Source: Planctomycetota bacterium (GTDB lineage: Bacteria; Planctomycetota; UBA1135; GCA-002748355). From it: a stretch of 64,000 nucleotides of DNA. A model generated the notes under the pieces. It made no database searches, was not told where the DNA came from, and saw only the letters and a list, made by a program, of their open reading frames with translations. The position numbers and the translations under genes are program-made. Location: assembly GCA_020638795.1 (NCBI GenBank), contig JACKHW010000006.1, forward strand, positions 124,001 to 188,000, read 5' to 3'. This document shows positions 16,864 to 24,621 of this stretch, in pieces (position 1 is the stretch's first letter; each line of letters starts with the position of its first letter).

Positions 16864-17994
16864 TCACTTCGCATCGAGCCGCATCGCGTAGCCGACCGGT
16901 TCGACGAGGTCGCCGACGAGGGCATCGGCACTCGCGCTGCTGCTGACCGCGTAGATCCCCTTCGCGGGCGGCGCCAGCGTCCCGAGCACGACCGTGCGCT
17001 TGTCGCTCGTGACGAGTCCATGCACGTTGGCTGCTGGGACGACGGAGATGAGCTGCTCGTAGAGCGTGACACCGTTCAGGTTCACGTCCGGTGGGACCGG
17101 CACGAGCGACCCACTCGCGTTTTCGGCGAGGTTGCCTGCGGCGTCCGCCAACTGAACGAAGAAGAAGTCCCAGCTCGTGTAGAAGCGGCACGCGGTCCCG
17201 GGCAACGTCGTCGGCAACGCGCCAAACGCACCTGTCGTGTCACTGCCTCCGATCATCGTGACGACGACCGCGTTGCTGCCGAGGCCCTTGCCCCAGATCG
17301 AGTGCGCCGCACCCGGAGCATGCACGCCGGACGTCAGGATCGTGGCCGCGGCACTCGTCGCATTCACGCTGCAACCCGTTCCGGAACTCGTTGCGGTACC
17401 GTCTTGCGGCCCACCCGACGTCTTCGCGGCATCGAGAAGGGCGTGCGTGCGAGCGCCGATGTCGTTGCCTTCGATACGGAACTCGACGACCATCATGCCG
17501 CCCTGCGGGATCTGCACGACGACCGGAGCTTTGAACGGGAAGGTCAACGTGCCTTGAGGCCCGCCCCACACATCGGGAGTCTGGCTGCCGGCGTCGGGCA
17601 GGAAGGACCACTTCTGGTCGAGTGCGACTGTGAGCGGACGAGTGAGGTTGCTGTCGAAGTGTGCACCCGGCAGCGAGACGTTCGTCGTGCCGACGGCGAT
17701 CCGCAAACGCTGGATCGTGAACGGCCCCGGCGCACCGACCTGAGGAATCGGACCGTCGTAACGCAACGCGATCCCGGTCATGATCATCGAATTCGTGCCG
17801 ACCTCGGTCGCGTCATAGAACGCCTGCAGTCGCGCATTGGGGCGCATCATCGGGACGTCCGACCAATATCCCAGTTCGGTGTTTTCCGGTGCAAAACTCG
17901 CAGGGACGTAGAAGGTGCGCTGCGCGGTGAGGGAAGTCGTGCCGGCGGTCATTGCCAAGACGGCGAACAGTGCTGTGCTCGATGGGAAACGCAT
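16864..17994 (-). CDS. Secreted protein of unknown function with shared C-terminal domain
   Basis: 376 residues starting at the ATG 17994, which opens a signal peptide of about 25 residues ending LTAQ. The N-terminal half (about 26-190) is beta-rich and resembles the equivalent part of the proteins at 18306-19385 and 20991-22013, with a 'MITGIALRYDG'-type strand and later 'VVQIPQGGMMVVEFRIEG'. The second half starts with GTGC and follows the C-terminal pattern shared by six proteins here, but then has an extra tail of about 35 residues. It is divergent from the related gene at 18306, suggesting an inverted duplication. Role unknown. Confidence 0.72.
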   Translation of the reverse strand: MRFPSSTALFAVLAMTAGTTSLTAQRTFYVPASFAPENTELGYWSDVPMMRPNARLQAFYDATEVGTNSMIMTGIALRYDGPIPQVGAPGPFTIQRLRIAVGTTNVSLPGAHFDSNLTRPLTVALDQKWSFLPDAGSQTPDVWGGPQGTLTFPFKAPVVVQIPQGGMMVVEFRIEGNDIGARTHALLDAAKTSGGPQDGTATSSGTGCSVNATSAAATILTSGVHAPGAAHSIWGKGLGSNAVVVTMIGGSDTTGAFGALPTTLPGTACRFYTSWDFFFVQLADAAGNLAENASGSLVPVPPDVNLNGVTLYEQLISVVPAANVHGLVTSDKRTVVLGTLAPPAKGIYAVSSSASADALVGDLVEPVGYAMRLDAK

Positions 17995-18305
17995 GGCTCT
18001 CGAAGTGTCCTTCTCGAATTGTCGTTTTCGAAGCCTCGTCGTGAGGAGTTTGCGCACCGTAGGGACGCTGCCACGGCGCAATGTCACGACTCTGTCATGC
18101 AGCGCGAGAAGTTCTGGGCGCACTCTGCGGAGCGTGGTTCGGCGCTGCCAGAATCGCGCTGACACCGCGCTTTCCAGAAGCCGCGAGCCAAGTCGACGAT
18201 TCGTCGCGGGTCCTCGGAGCGCGGCTCTGCAAATGCTTCCCCCGGAAGCTCTATGCTTCTCCGTTCCACGTTTCCCTCTCGAATCGCCCCTTGGACAAGA
18301 GTGTC
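17995..18305. other. Intergenic region between two divergent secreted-protein genes
   Basis: This 311-nt gap must carry the promoters of the genes at 16864-17994 (minus) and 18306-19385 (plus). I see no RNA gene, repeat or convincing -35/-10 pair in it. Confidence 0.6.
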
Positions 18306-19385
18306 ATGATCCGAACCGCAGAGCTTTCTTTCTCGGGCGTCGCCACCGGTGTCGCCGCAGTTCTCTTCTCCGCGACGATGGTCTCGGCGCAGACCGCGAG
18401 CTACACGACCTTCGGGGCGAGCTGTCCGAACAATGTCGGGCACATCGTCCCCAACGTCGCAGCTGTCACCTGGGGCAACACGGGCAATGCTTGGACCCTT
18501 GGCACGGCCAATCAGCGTTGGCAGCAAGAAATCGACGCGGTCGAGATGCCGAATCGCCCGTACCAGATGACGTCGCTGCAGTGGCGCGAGGACAACGTCA
18601 ACCGCACGAATCCTGCGCAGACGCTCCAGCTCAAGATCCTGTTCGGCATGACGACGATGTCGAGTTCGACGATGACGGGCACGTTCGCCACCAACGCGAC
18701 AGGAGCGCAGACCGTCGTCTTCGATGGTCCGATGTCCCTACCCGCGGTCCCGGGCGGCAACTTCGATCTCGGCAAGTTCCACTACGTCGCGAAGCTCAAG
18801 GCGCCGTATCTCTATATTCCGCGAACCGGTGAGAACTTCCTCATCGAGATCATCAACACGACCGCGACGGCCGTGCCCCGCTACCCGGATGCGTTCAGCG
18901 GCACGTCCACGATGGGCACGCGTGTCTACGCCAGTGGCAACTCGGCAGCGACTTCGGGCACGCTCGGTAAGAACCACATGATGGTCCTCGGTTTCGGCAA
19001 CACCTCGAGTTCGACACCAGCTCCGGTCCTGTCTGCAACGGGTACGCCCAAGATCGGCACGCAGTTCTCGGTCGATTGCAGCGGCTTGACCGCAACCACG
19101 GCTGCCGGGCTCATCCTCGGCGCATCGAAGACGGCGTGGGGAGCCTTCAATCTGCCGCTCGACCTCACGGGCGCAGGCGCTCCGGGCTGCTACTTGCTCG
19201 TTTCGTTCGATGTCGTCGCCGGTCTGCCGATCGTCGCCGGTAGCGGCAAAGTCACGATCACGATCCCGAATCAACCGATACTCGCTGGCCTGGTGTTCCA
19301 CAATCAGTTCTTCGTGCTCGACGCAGCGGCGAACGCGATGAAGCTGACGTGGTCGAACGCCGGCACGGCGACGATCGGCAACTGA
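18306..19385 (+). CDS. Secreted protein of unknown function with shared C-terminal domain
   Basis: 359 residues from the ATG at 18306, which starts a signal peptide of about 28 residues ending VSAQ. The N-terminal domain (about 29-230) is beta-rich: 'NRPYQMTSLQWREDN' near the start, and 'FLIEIINTTATAV' corresponding to the 'VVEFRIEG' strand of the divergent neighbour. The last 125 residues carry the shared domain (GTPKIGTQF, GAPGCYLLV, IPNQPILAG, then FFVLDAAANA). No catalytic residues or known family are visible. Probably extracellular. It is a likely paralogue of the genes at 16864-17994 and 20991-22013, and together they flank hutH. Confidence 0.72.
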   Translation: MIRTAELSFSGVATGVAAVLFSATMVSAQTASYTTFGASCPNNVGHIVPNVAAVTWGNTGNAWTLGTANQRWQQEIDAVEMPNRPYQMTSLQWREDNVNRTNPAQTLQLKILFGMTTMSSSTMTGTFATNATGAQTVVFDGPMSLPAVPGGNFDLGKFHYVAKLKAPYLYIPRTGENFLIEIINTTATAVPRYPDAFSGTSTMGTRVYASGNSAATSGTLGKNHMMVLGFGNTSSSTPAPVLSATGTPKIGTQFSVDCSGLTATTAAGLILGASKTAWGAFNLPLDLTGAGAPGCYLLVSFDVVAGLPIVAGSGKVTITIPNQPILAGLVFHNQFFVLDAAANAMKLTWSNAGTATIGN

Positions 19386-19416
19386 CACGACTCGGCTGCG
19401 CGCCGATATTCTCACG

Positions 19417-20949
19417 TCACTCGAGCGCGCCGACCTCGGCTTCGACCGCATCCAAGATCGCACGCGAACTCACGAGTTCGCGCCCTGCGGCGAGGTCCGG
19501 CGCCAGATAGCGATCCTGCTCGAGCTTCGGCACACGAGAGCGAACTGTCTTGTACGCGGCTTCGGCACCACGTCCAGCGCCGAGGCGCCGATCGAACTCG
19601 AGGCCCTGAGCCGCGCAGATGACTTCGATCCCGAGAACGCTCGCGACGTTGTTCGTGATGTCGCGTGCGTGACGGGCGGCCGTCACGCCCATCGACACAT
19701 GGTCTTCGCGGTTGGCGGACGTCGGGATCGAATCGACGGATGCGGGATGAGCGAGCGATTTGTTCTCGCTGACGAGACTCGCGGCGACGACCTGCGGGAT
19801 CATGAAACCGGAGTTCAATCCGGGATCCGGTGCAAGGAACGCGGGCAGTCCCGATAGATCGGGATTGACCATGTTCTCGATGCGCCGCTCCGAGATCGAC
19901 GCGAGCGTCGCCACCGCGATGCCGAGGAAGTCGAGTGCTTGGGACACGGGTTGTCCGTGGAAGTTCCCTGCCGAAACGACCTCGCCATTCTCGAAGATCA
20001 GTGGGTTGTCGGTCACGGCGCTCGCCTCGCGTTCGAGAATGTCGTGAACGAAGTTCACCGCGTCTCGCGTCGCGCCGTGGACCTGCGGCACGCAGCGCAT
20101 GCTGTACGGATCCTGGACCTTCTCGCAGTCTTGATGACTCGGGATGATCTCGGAACCATCGAGAAGGCGAACGACGTTGCGCGCCGTCGCGAGTTGACCG
20201 AGTTGCCCACGAGCCTCGTGGACATCGGGGTGGAAGGGCCGGATCGAACCTCGCAGTGCTTCGATCGTCATCGCAGCAGCGATGTCCGCGGTCTTTACCA
20301 GCGTGTCCGCATGCAACCAAGTCGCGATGCCGATCGCGGTCATGCACTGCGTGCCATTGATGAGCGCGAGGCCCTCCTTCGCCGAAAGCGCGAACGGCTC
20401 GATTCCGCGCTCGGCAAACACGTCGGCCGTCTTGCGACGAACACCGTCGATCCAGAGTTCGCCATCACCGAGCAACGTGATCGCGATGTGCGCGAGCGGG
20501 GCGAGGTCGCCACTGGCACCGACCGAGCCCTGCTCGGGCACGACCGGTATCCAACCTTCTCGGTAGTGCAACAACAAGCGATCGAGCAACGCTTCGCGCA
20601 CACCCGAGTGACCGCGCGACAATGCCGCAATTCGCAGGACCAGCATCAACCGCGACACTTCCGGCGGCAGCGCGGGGCCGACTCCAGTCGCATGCGAGAG
20701 GATCAGGTTGCGCTGGAGCTCTTCGAGCCGCGACGCTTCGATGCGGATCCGCGCGAGCTTCCCGAAACCTGTATTGACTCCGTAGACGACGTCACCACGA
20801 CGCATGACGTCCTCGATGACCGCTCTCGAGGCACGGCAACGCTCCCTCGCCTCGTTGGACAGCTCGAGCGCTGGAGGCTCCGCACCCAGGACGCGAGCGA
20901 GCTCCGAGATCTTCAAGTCTTGGCCGTTCAGAACCAGCGGGTCGTGCAT
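19417..20949 (-). CDS. hutH: Histidine ammonia-lyase
   Basis: 510 residues, the family length. The enzyme converts histidine to urocanate and ammonia, the first step of histidine degradation, in the cytoplasm. The MIO cofactor triad Ala145-Ser146-Gly147 is present in GSVGASGDLAPLAH, and YGVNTGFGKL (56-65) is the active-site tyrosine loop. 'TDNPLIF' and 'SANREDHVSMG' further on are also conserved. The ATG at 20949 gives the usual N-terminus. No other hut genes lie in the window; the neighbours are secreted-protein genes, so it is not in a visible hut operon. The Glu of the SANREDHVS region favours histidine over aromatic amino acid lyase activity (family knowledge). Confidence 0.95.
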   Translation of the reverse strand: MHDPLVLNGQDLKISELARVLGAEPPALELSNEARERCRASRAVIEDVMRRGDVVYGVNTGFGKLARIRIEASRLEELQRNLILSHATGVGPALPPEVSRLMLVLRIAALSRGHSGVREALLDRLLLHYREGWIPVVPEQGSVGASGDLAPLAHIAITLLGDGELWIDGVRRKTADVFAERGIEPFALSAKEGLALINGTQCMTAIGIATWLHADTLVKTADIAAAMTIEALRGSIRPFHPDVHEARGQLGQLATARNVVRLLDGSEIIPSHQDCEKVQDPYSMRCVPQVHGATRDAVNFVHDILEREASAVTDNPLIFENGEVVSAGNFHGQPVSQALDFLGIAVATLASISERRIENMVNPDLSGLPAFLAPDPGLNSGFMIPQVVAASLVSENKSLAHPASVDSIPTSANREDHVSMGVTAARHARDITNNVASVLGIEVICAAQGLEFDRRLGAGRGAEAAYKTVRSRVPKLEQDRYLAPDLAAGRELVSSRAILDAVEAEVGALE

Positions 20950-20990
20950 GGCGCGATCGTCGACGGCCCGGCGATCGAGTGCAACGGCAT

Positions 20991-22013
20991 TCAGAGGCGC
21001 GCCTTGCCGAGTCGGCTCGTGACGAGCCCCGGGGCGTTCGCCTTCGCATCGAGCACGACTCCTTGTGCGGTGACCGTGACGCCCGAGAACTTGGGGTCGC
21101 TCGGAAACACGAGTTGGAATTGAGCGCTTCCCGAAGCCGATGCCGTGGCACCGAAGATCAGCAACACGTCCGTCCGGAGCGTGCAGCCCGTCGCGCCGAT
21201 GCCATCCAACGCGAACGGGAGCTTCCATGCCCCATACGCCTGATCGCTCGTCCCGAAGAACAGCAATGTCGCGAGCGAGGGTGCGACATCATCGACGGTC
21301 GCAGTCGTCTTCCCACCGAGCGCAGGAGGAACGTCGAACGTGAGCAGCGGCGCCTTGCCGTTCGAGGCCTTGCATCCCGTTCCGACGTACAGCAACGAGC
21401 CGTTGTCGAGAGTGAACTGGAGCTTCGCACCCGCGAGGAACGGTCCGTACCCCGTGGTCATCTTCCCGTCGTACCCGAGCGCGTAGACCGTCTCGAGCGT
21501 GGAGCTACGGCGAGATCCCGGGCTCGTGCCGTTGAAGAACGCGCCGCGGATTTCGATGTCGACGACGAGGTCGTGATTGCCGTCGTGCAAGAACGGCGAA
21601 GTCAATCCGACCCGTTGCCAGGAGTCGGCTACCTTGAACTCGTACGTGAACGGTGTCTTGTCGAGCACCGTCACGGCGCCGCTGAGATTCTGCGCGAACG
21701 TCGCCGAAAGCGTACCTGCACGCGCATCCGGTAGATGTGCAAGCTGGATGCGGCACGACTGATACTGGTACTTGCCGACCGACGCGGCCGCGAACGCGAG
21801 TTCGCGAATCTTCGAACCCACGGCCGGAAGCGCCGACTTGGGCACGAGGATCTGCGTGCGGATGTCCTGAGTCTGCCCGGCTGCCTTGCCGCCGAGCGGC
21901 ACAATGTTGATCGTGCCGATGGCTGCATTGGAGTCCGGGACCGAGACCACTTGCGCGACGAGTCGCGGGACGACGAGTGACGCCACGACGATCGGGAACA
22001 GCGCGCGGTGCAT
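20991..22013 (-). CDS. Secreted protein of unknown function with shared C-terminal domain
   Basis: 340 residues. A GGAGG ribosome binding site sits 8 nt before the ATG at 22013. A signal peptide of about 21 residues ends LVAQ. The N-terminal region is beta-rich ('IRELAFAAASVG', 'DLVVDIEIRGAF') and resembles the equivalent parts of the two proteins at 16864-17994 and 18306-19385. From GTGC (about residue 213) the last 130 residues follow the shared C-terminal domain, with ATGCTLRTD, LVFPSDPKFSG and GVVLDAKANA. It lies 41 nt upstream of hutH on the same strand, so read-through into hutH is possible. No known family. Confidence 0.72.
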   Translation of the reverse strand: MHRALFPIVVASLVVPRLVAQVVSVPDSNAAIGTINIVPLGGKAAGQTQDIRTQILVPKSALPAVGSKIRELAFAAASVGKYQYQSCRIQLAHLPDARAGTLSATFAQNLSGAVTVLDKTPFTYEFKVADSWQRVGLTSPFLHDGNHDLVVDIEIRGAFFNGTSPGSRRSSTLETVYALGYDGKMTTGYGPFLAGAKLQFTLDNGSLLYVGTGCKASNGKAPLLTFDVPPALGGKTTATVDDVAPSLATLLFFGTSDQAYGAWKLPFALDGIGATGCTLRTDVLLIFGATASASGSAQFQLVFPSDPKFSGVTVTAQGVVLDAKANAPGLVTSRLGKARL

Positions 22014-22100
22014 GGGAGACCTCCAAGACTTCGAAGTCGGGATGCTCCCGTTCTCATCGGCGCGATGGCACCGGATTCTGGAGCTCGCTCCCCAAAGCGA

Positions 22101-22133
22101 GAGAGCCGCGCACCCCTTTGATGCGCGGCTCTC
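22101..22133 (-). terminator. Strong hairpin downstream of the Gly-rich protein gene
   Basis: A perfect 12-bp stem (22101-22112 and 22122-22133) encloses a 9-nt loop. It sits between the 3' end of the gene at 22206-23114 and the start of the gene at 20991-22013, both on the minus strand. It lacks a clear T-tract on either strand, but stem strength and position make a terminator the best reading. Confidence 0.7.
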
Positions 22134-22205
22134 ACAGTCGAGTCACGAAACTCGCTCGCGGGTCACCGGTCGACGACTCATCGCCGCGACCGAAGATCCG
22201 CTCGA

Positions 22206-23114
22206 TCAGTTACGGCGACGACCGAAGGTCATGACCTTCGCGCGGATCTTCTCGGCTTCTTCGAGCTTGCCGGCTTCGACGAGCGCCTTCATTTCCTTGA
22301 AGCCCTTTTCCATCTCCGCGGCGCGGTCCTCGGGCATGCGCTCGAGCATGCGGTCCAGGAAGCCTTCCATGCGCTCGACCCACTGCGAGGCTTCTTCCTT
22401 CGTCATTTCGTTGAGCGGCTTCTGCTGGCGACCGCCCATGCGTCCACCGCCAGCTCCGCCAGCGCCGCCCGCACCACCGGCACCGCGACGACCCTGACCG
22501 CCTTCGCCCGCTCCGCCTTCACCCGCGCCACGCTCGCCCGCGGCCTTGACGTTCTCGAGACGGCGTTGGAGCTTCTCGACGGTGTCGTCATCACCGGCGG
22601 CCTTGGCGTCCGCGATCTGCTTCTCGAGGCGCTCGATCGTGGCGCTCATGTCGCGACCCGGGCGTTGGCCACCTTGGCCAGCGCCGCGCGGTGGCGCGCC
22701 TTCGGGACGACCCGCACCGCGGCCACCACCGGCACCAGGACCGCCTTCGGGGCCGGCGGGAGCTTGTGCGAGGAGCGTGGCGAACTCCTTCTCGGCAGCT
22801 TGTGCATCTTCGACCTTGTCGTCGCGATACAAGAGGTTGACCAGGCTACGAGCGGCACGCGGCGCGTGCTCGGACTTGGGAGCCATCGCCAAGAACTTCT
22901 TGTAGTGCGATACCGCGTCATCGAGCTTGCGAGCACCGCGCTCGAGCCAGAACGCCTTGTAGAAGACGTTGAGCGCCTCTGCGGATGCTTCCTGCTTCGC
23001 GTCTTGGGCCTTGTCCTGACCTGCCTGCGGCGCTTCTTGGGTGACGACGATTTGCGCTGCCGACGTGCTCGCGAAGGCGATACCGAGGGCGAGGGTCGAA
23101 ATGAGGATACGCAT
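22206..23114 (-). CDS. Secreted helical protein with Gly/Arg/Ala-rich linker
   Basis: 302 residues from the ATG at 23114, with a GGAG ribosome binding site. A signal peptide of about 20 residues ends TSAAQ. Residues of about 45-115 look like TPR-type helices ('ALNVFYKAFWLERG', 'KKFLAMAPKSEHAPRAARS'). There follow two low-complexity Gly/Ala/Arg/Pro-rich stretches (about 122-150 and 194-230) separated by a charged helix ('MSATIERLEKQIADAKAAGD'). The C-terminus is another acidic/basic helix pair. No catalytic motif. The low-complexity linkers suggest a flexible periplasmic protein; its role is unknown. A strong hairpin follows the gene. Confidence 0.75.
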   Translation of the reverse strand: MRILISTLALGIAFASTSAAQIVVTQEAPQAGQDKAQDAKQEASAEALNVFYKAFWLERGARKLDDAVSHYKKFLAMAPKSEHAPRAARSLVNLLYRDDKVEDAQAAEKEFATLLAQAPAGPEGGPGAGGGRGAGRPEGAPPRGAGQGGQRPGRDMSATIERLEKQIADAKAAGDDDTVEKLQRRLENVKAAGERGAGEGGAGEGGQGRRGAGGAGGAGGAGGGRMGGRQQKPLNEMTKEEASQWVERMEGFLDRMLERMPEDRAAEMEKGFKEMKALVEAGKLEEAEKIRAKVMTFGRRRN

Positions 23115-23403
23115 GCTGTTCTCCAGTTCTCTTGAGGGCGGCGATGCCGCGAGGGACTTCGATGGCTTGTTTACGGCAGCGATCGCATGGGAGGGAGAGC
23201 CAACATCGAATCGCGACCGGAAAGCAACATCTTCTTAGCAGGTTGCGGGGAGCGCGCGTGCACGCCGGCGCCGGGTGGCTTCCACGAAACGGCCTTGACG
23301 TTCACATACGGCAGAGCGCATACTCGCCCCACCTCTCCAAGCGAAGCCCTCGAACCAGTTCCACGCCCCGATCGACGGGGCACGACACCACGGGAGGATG
23401 AAG
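23115..23403. other. Intergenic region upstream of the Gly-rich protein gene
   Basis: No convincing gene. One 6-bp perfect hairpin (GCCCCG/CGGGGC, 23365-23381, 5-nt loop) lies just before a possible small gene at 23404. The rest shows no repeats or RNA-like structure that I can recognise. Confidence 0.5.
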
Positions 23404-23565
23404 ATGGACACCGAGTCTCCGACACCGAAACCGATCGAGCCCGACTGGACCCTTCTCGGGATCCTCAACCGTCAAGCCACGAGACAGGGCAGCCAGCGAC
23501 CGGAATCCGAGCGATGCGGGCATCCCGCAATCAGCCCTACGCCCGCGTCGCCTTCAGCGCGTTGA
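23404..23565 (+). CDS. Possible small protein (53 residues)
   Basis: An ATG at 23404 lies 6 nt after a GGGAGG ribosome binding site and opens a 53-codon frame ending at TGA 23563-23565. The first half (MDTESPTPKPIEPDWTLLGI) has codon use like neighbouring genes; the second half is Ser/Pro/Arg-rich. The last 29 nt overlap the 3' end of the convergent dehydrogenase gene. No family recognised. It may be a real small protein or chance, and I favour neither strongly. Confidence 0.3.
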   Translation: MDTESPTPKPIEPDWTLLGILNRQATRQGSQRPESERCGHPAISPTPASPSAR

Positions 23566-24601
23566 CGACCATGTCGCCGACCTCGTCCGTCTTGTGCACA
23601 CCCGCGCTCAACGAGCGAATCGTGCCTTCGCGGATGAGATCGGCGACGACCTTCTCGACACCCGCTGCGGCCTCGGTCTCGCCGAGGTAGTCGAGCATCA
23701 TCGAGATCGCCATGATCGTCGCGACGGGATTGGCCTTGTTCTGCCCCTTGTACTTGGGCGCGGAGCCGTGGATCGGCTCGAACATCGAGACCTTCCCGGG
23801 GTGCAGATTGCCGGAAGCAGCGACTCCCATGCCCCCTTGGATCATCGCGCCGAGGTCCGTGATGATGTCCCCGAAGAGGTTCGGACAAACGGCAACGTCG
23901 AACCACTCGGGGTTCTTGACCATCCACATGCACGCGGCATCGATATAGGCGTGATCGGTCTCGATCGACGGGTACTCGCTCGCGACTTCGGCGAACGTGC
24001 GGGTCCAGATGTCCTGTGCACGCAAAGCGTTGGCCTTGTCGATCAGAGTCACCTTCTTGCGTGGGCGGTGCACCGCGCGTTCGAATGCGTAGCGAATGAT
24101 GCGCTCGACACCTTTGCGCGTGTAGATCATCGACTGATGCGCGACTTCGTCGGGTGTTCCCTTGCGCAAGTGTCCGTAGATACCGGCGTAGGCACCTTCG
24201 GTGTTCTCGCGGCAGATGATCATGTCGACGTCATCGGGCCCCTTGTCCTTCAGCGGACAGAGCCTCGAATCGAAGAGCTTGATCGGACGCAGGTTGACGT
24301 AGAGGTCGAGCTTGAAGCGCATCCCCGCGATGATCGCGAACTCGAGCTTCCCGACCTCGATGCGCGGATCACCGATCGCGCCGAGCAGCACGGCGTGCAT
24401 GTCGCGCAGACGATCGAACGCCTCGTCCGGCATCGTCTCGCCGGTCTTCAGAAAGTGCTCGGCACCGTACGGCATCGCTTCGCGCTTCGTCCGAAAGCCC
24501 CAGACGCTCTCGGCGGCGTCCAGGACTTTGAGACCTTCGCGAACGACTTCTTCGCCGATGCCGTCGCCGGGAATGTATGCGATGTCGTAGACCTTGCTCA
24601 T
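23537..24601 (-). CDS. Isopropylmalate/isocitrate dehydrogenase family protein (probable LeuB-type)
   Basis: 354 residues from the ATG at 24601. It is an NAD(P)-dependent beta-decarboxylating dehydrogenase: IPGDGIGEEV (10-19) binds the substrate and cofactor, 'LYVNLRPIKLF' carries the substrate-binding Arg, 'CRENTEGAYAGI' is the diagnostic loop, and 'EPIHGSAPKYKG' is the adenine-binding segment. The length matches LeuB (about 350-360). It is the last gene of a three-gene unit after a fused dehydratase (20 nt gap). With that neighbour, oxidation of 3-isopropylmalate in leucine synthesis is the first guess; isocitrate, homoisocitrate or tartrate/malate dehydrogenase cannot be excluded because substrate loops are ambiguous. 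Confidence 0.85.
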   Translation of the reverse strand: MSKVYDIAYIPGDGIGEEVVREGLKVLDAAESVWGFRTKREAMPYGAEHFLKTGETMPDEAFDRLRDMHAVLLGAIGDPRIEVGKLEFAIIAGMRFKLDLYVNLRPIKLFDSRLCPLKDKGPDDVDMIICRENTEGAYAGIYGHLRKGTPDEVAHQSMIYTRKGVERIIRYAFERAVHRPRKKVTLIDKANALRAQDIWTRTFAEVASEYPSIETDHAYIDAACMWMVKNPEWFDVAVCPNLFGDIITDLGAMIQGGMGVAASGNLHPGKVSMFEPIHGSAPKYKGQNKANPVATIMAISMMLDYLGETEAAAGVEKVVADLIREGTIRSLSAGVHKTDEVGDMVVNALKATRA

Positions 24602-24621
24602 GAGTGCGGGTGTCCGTGTTC

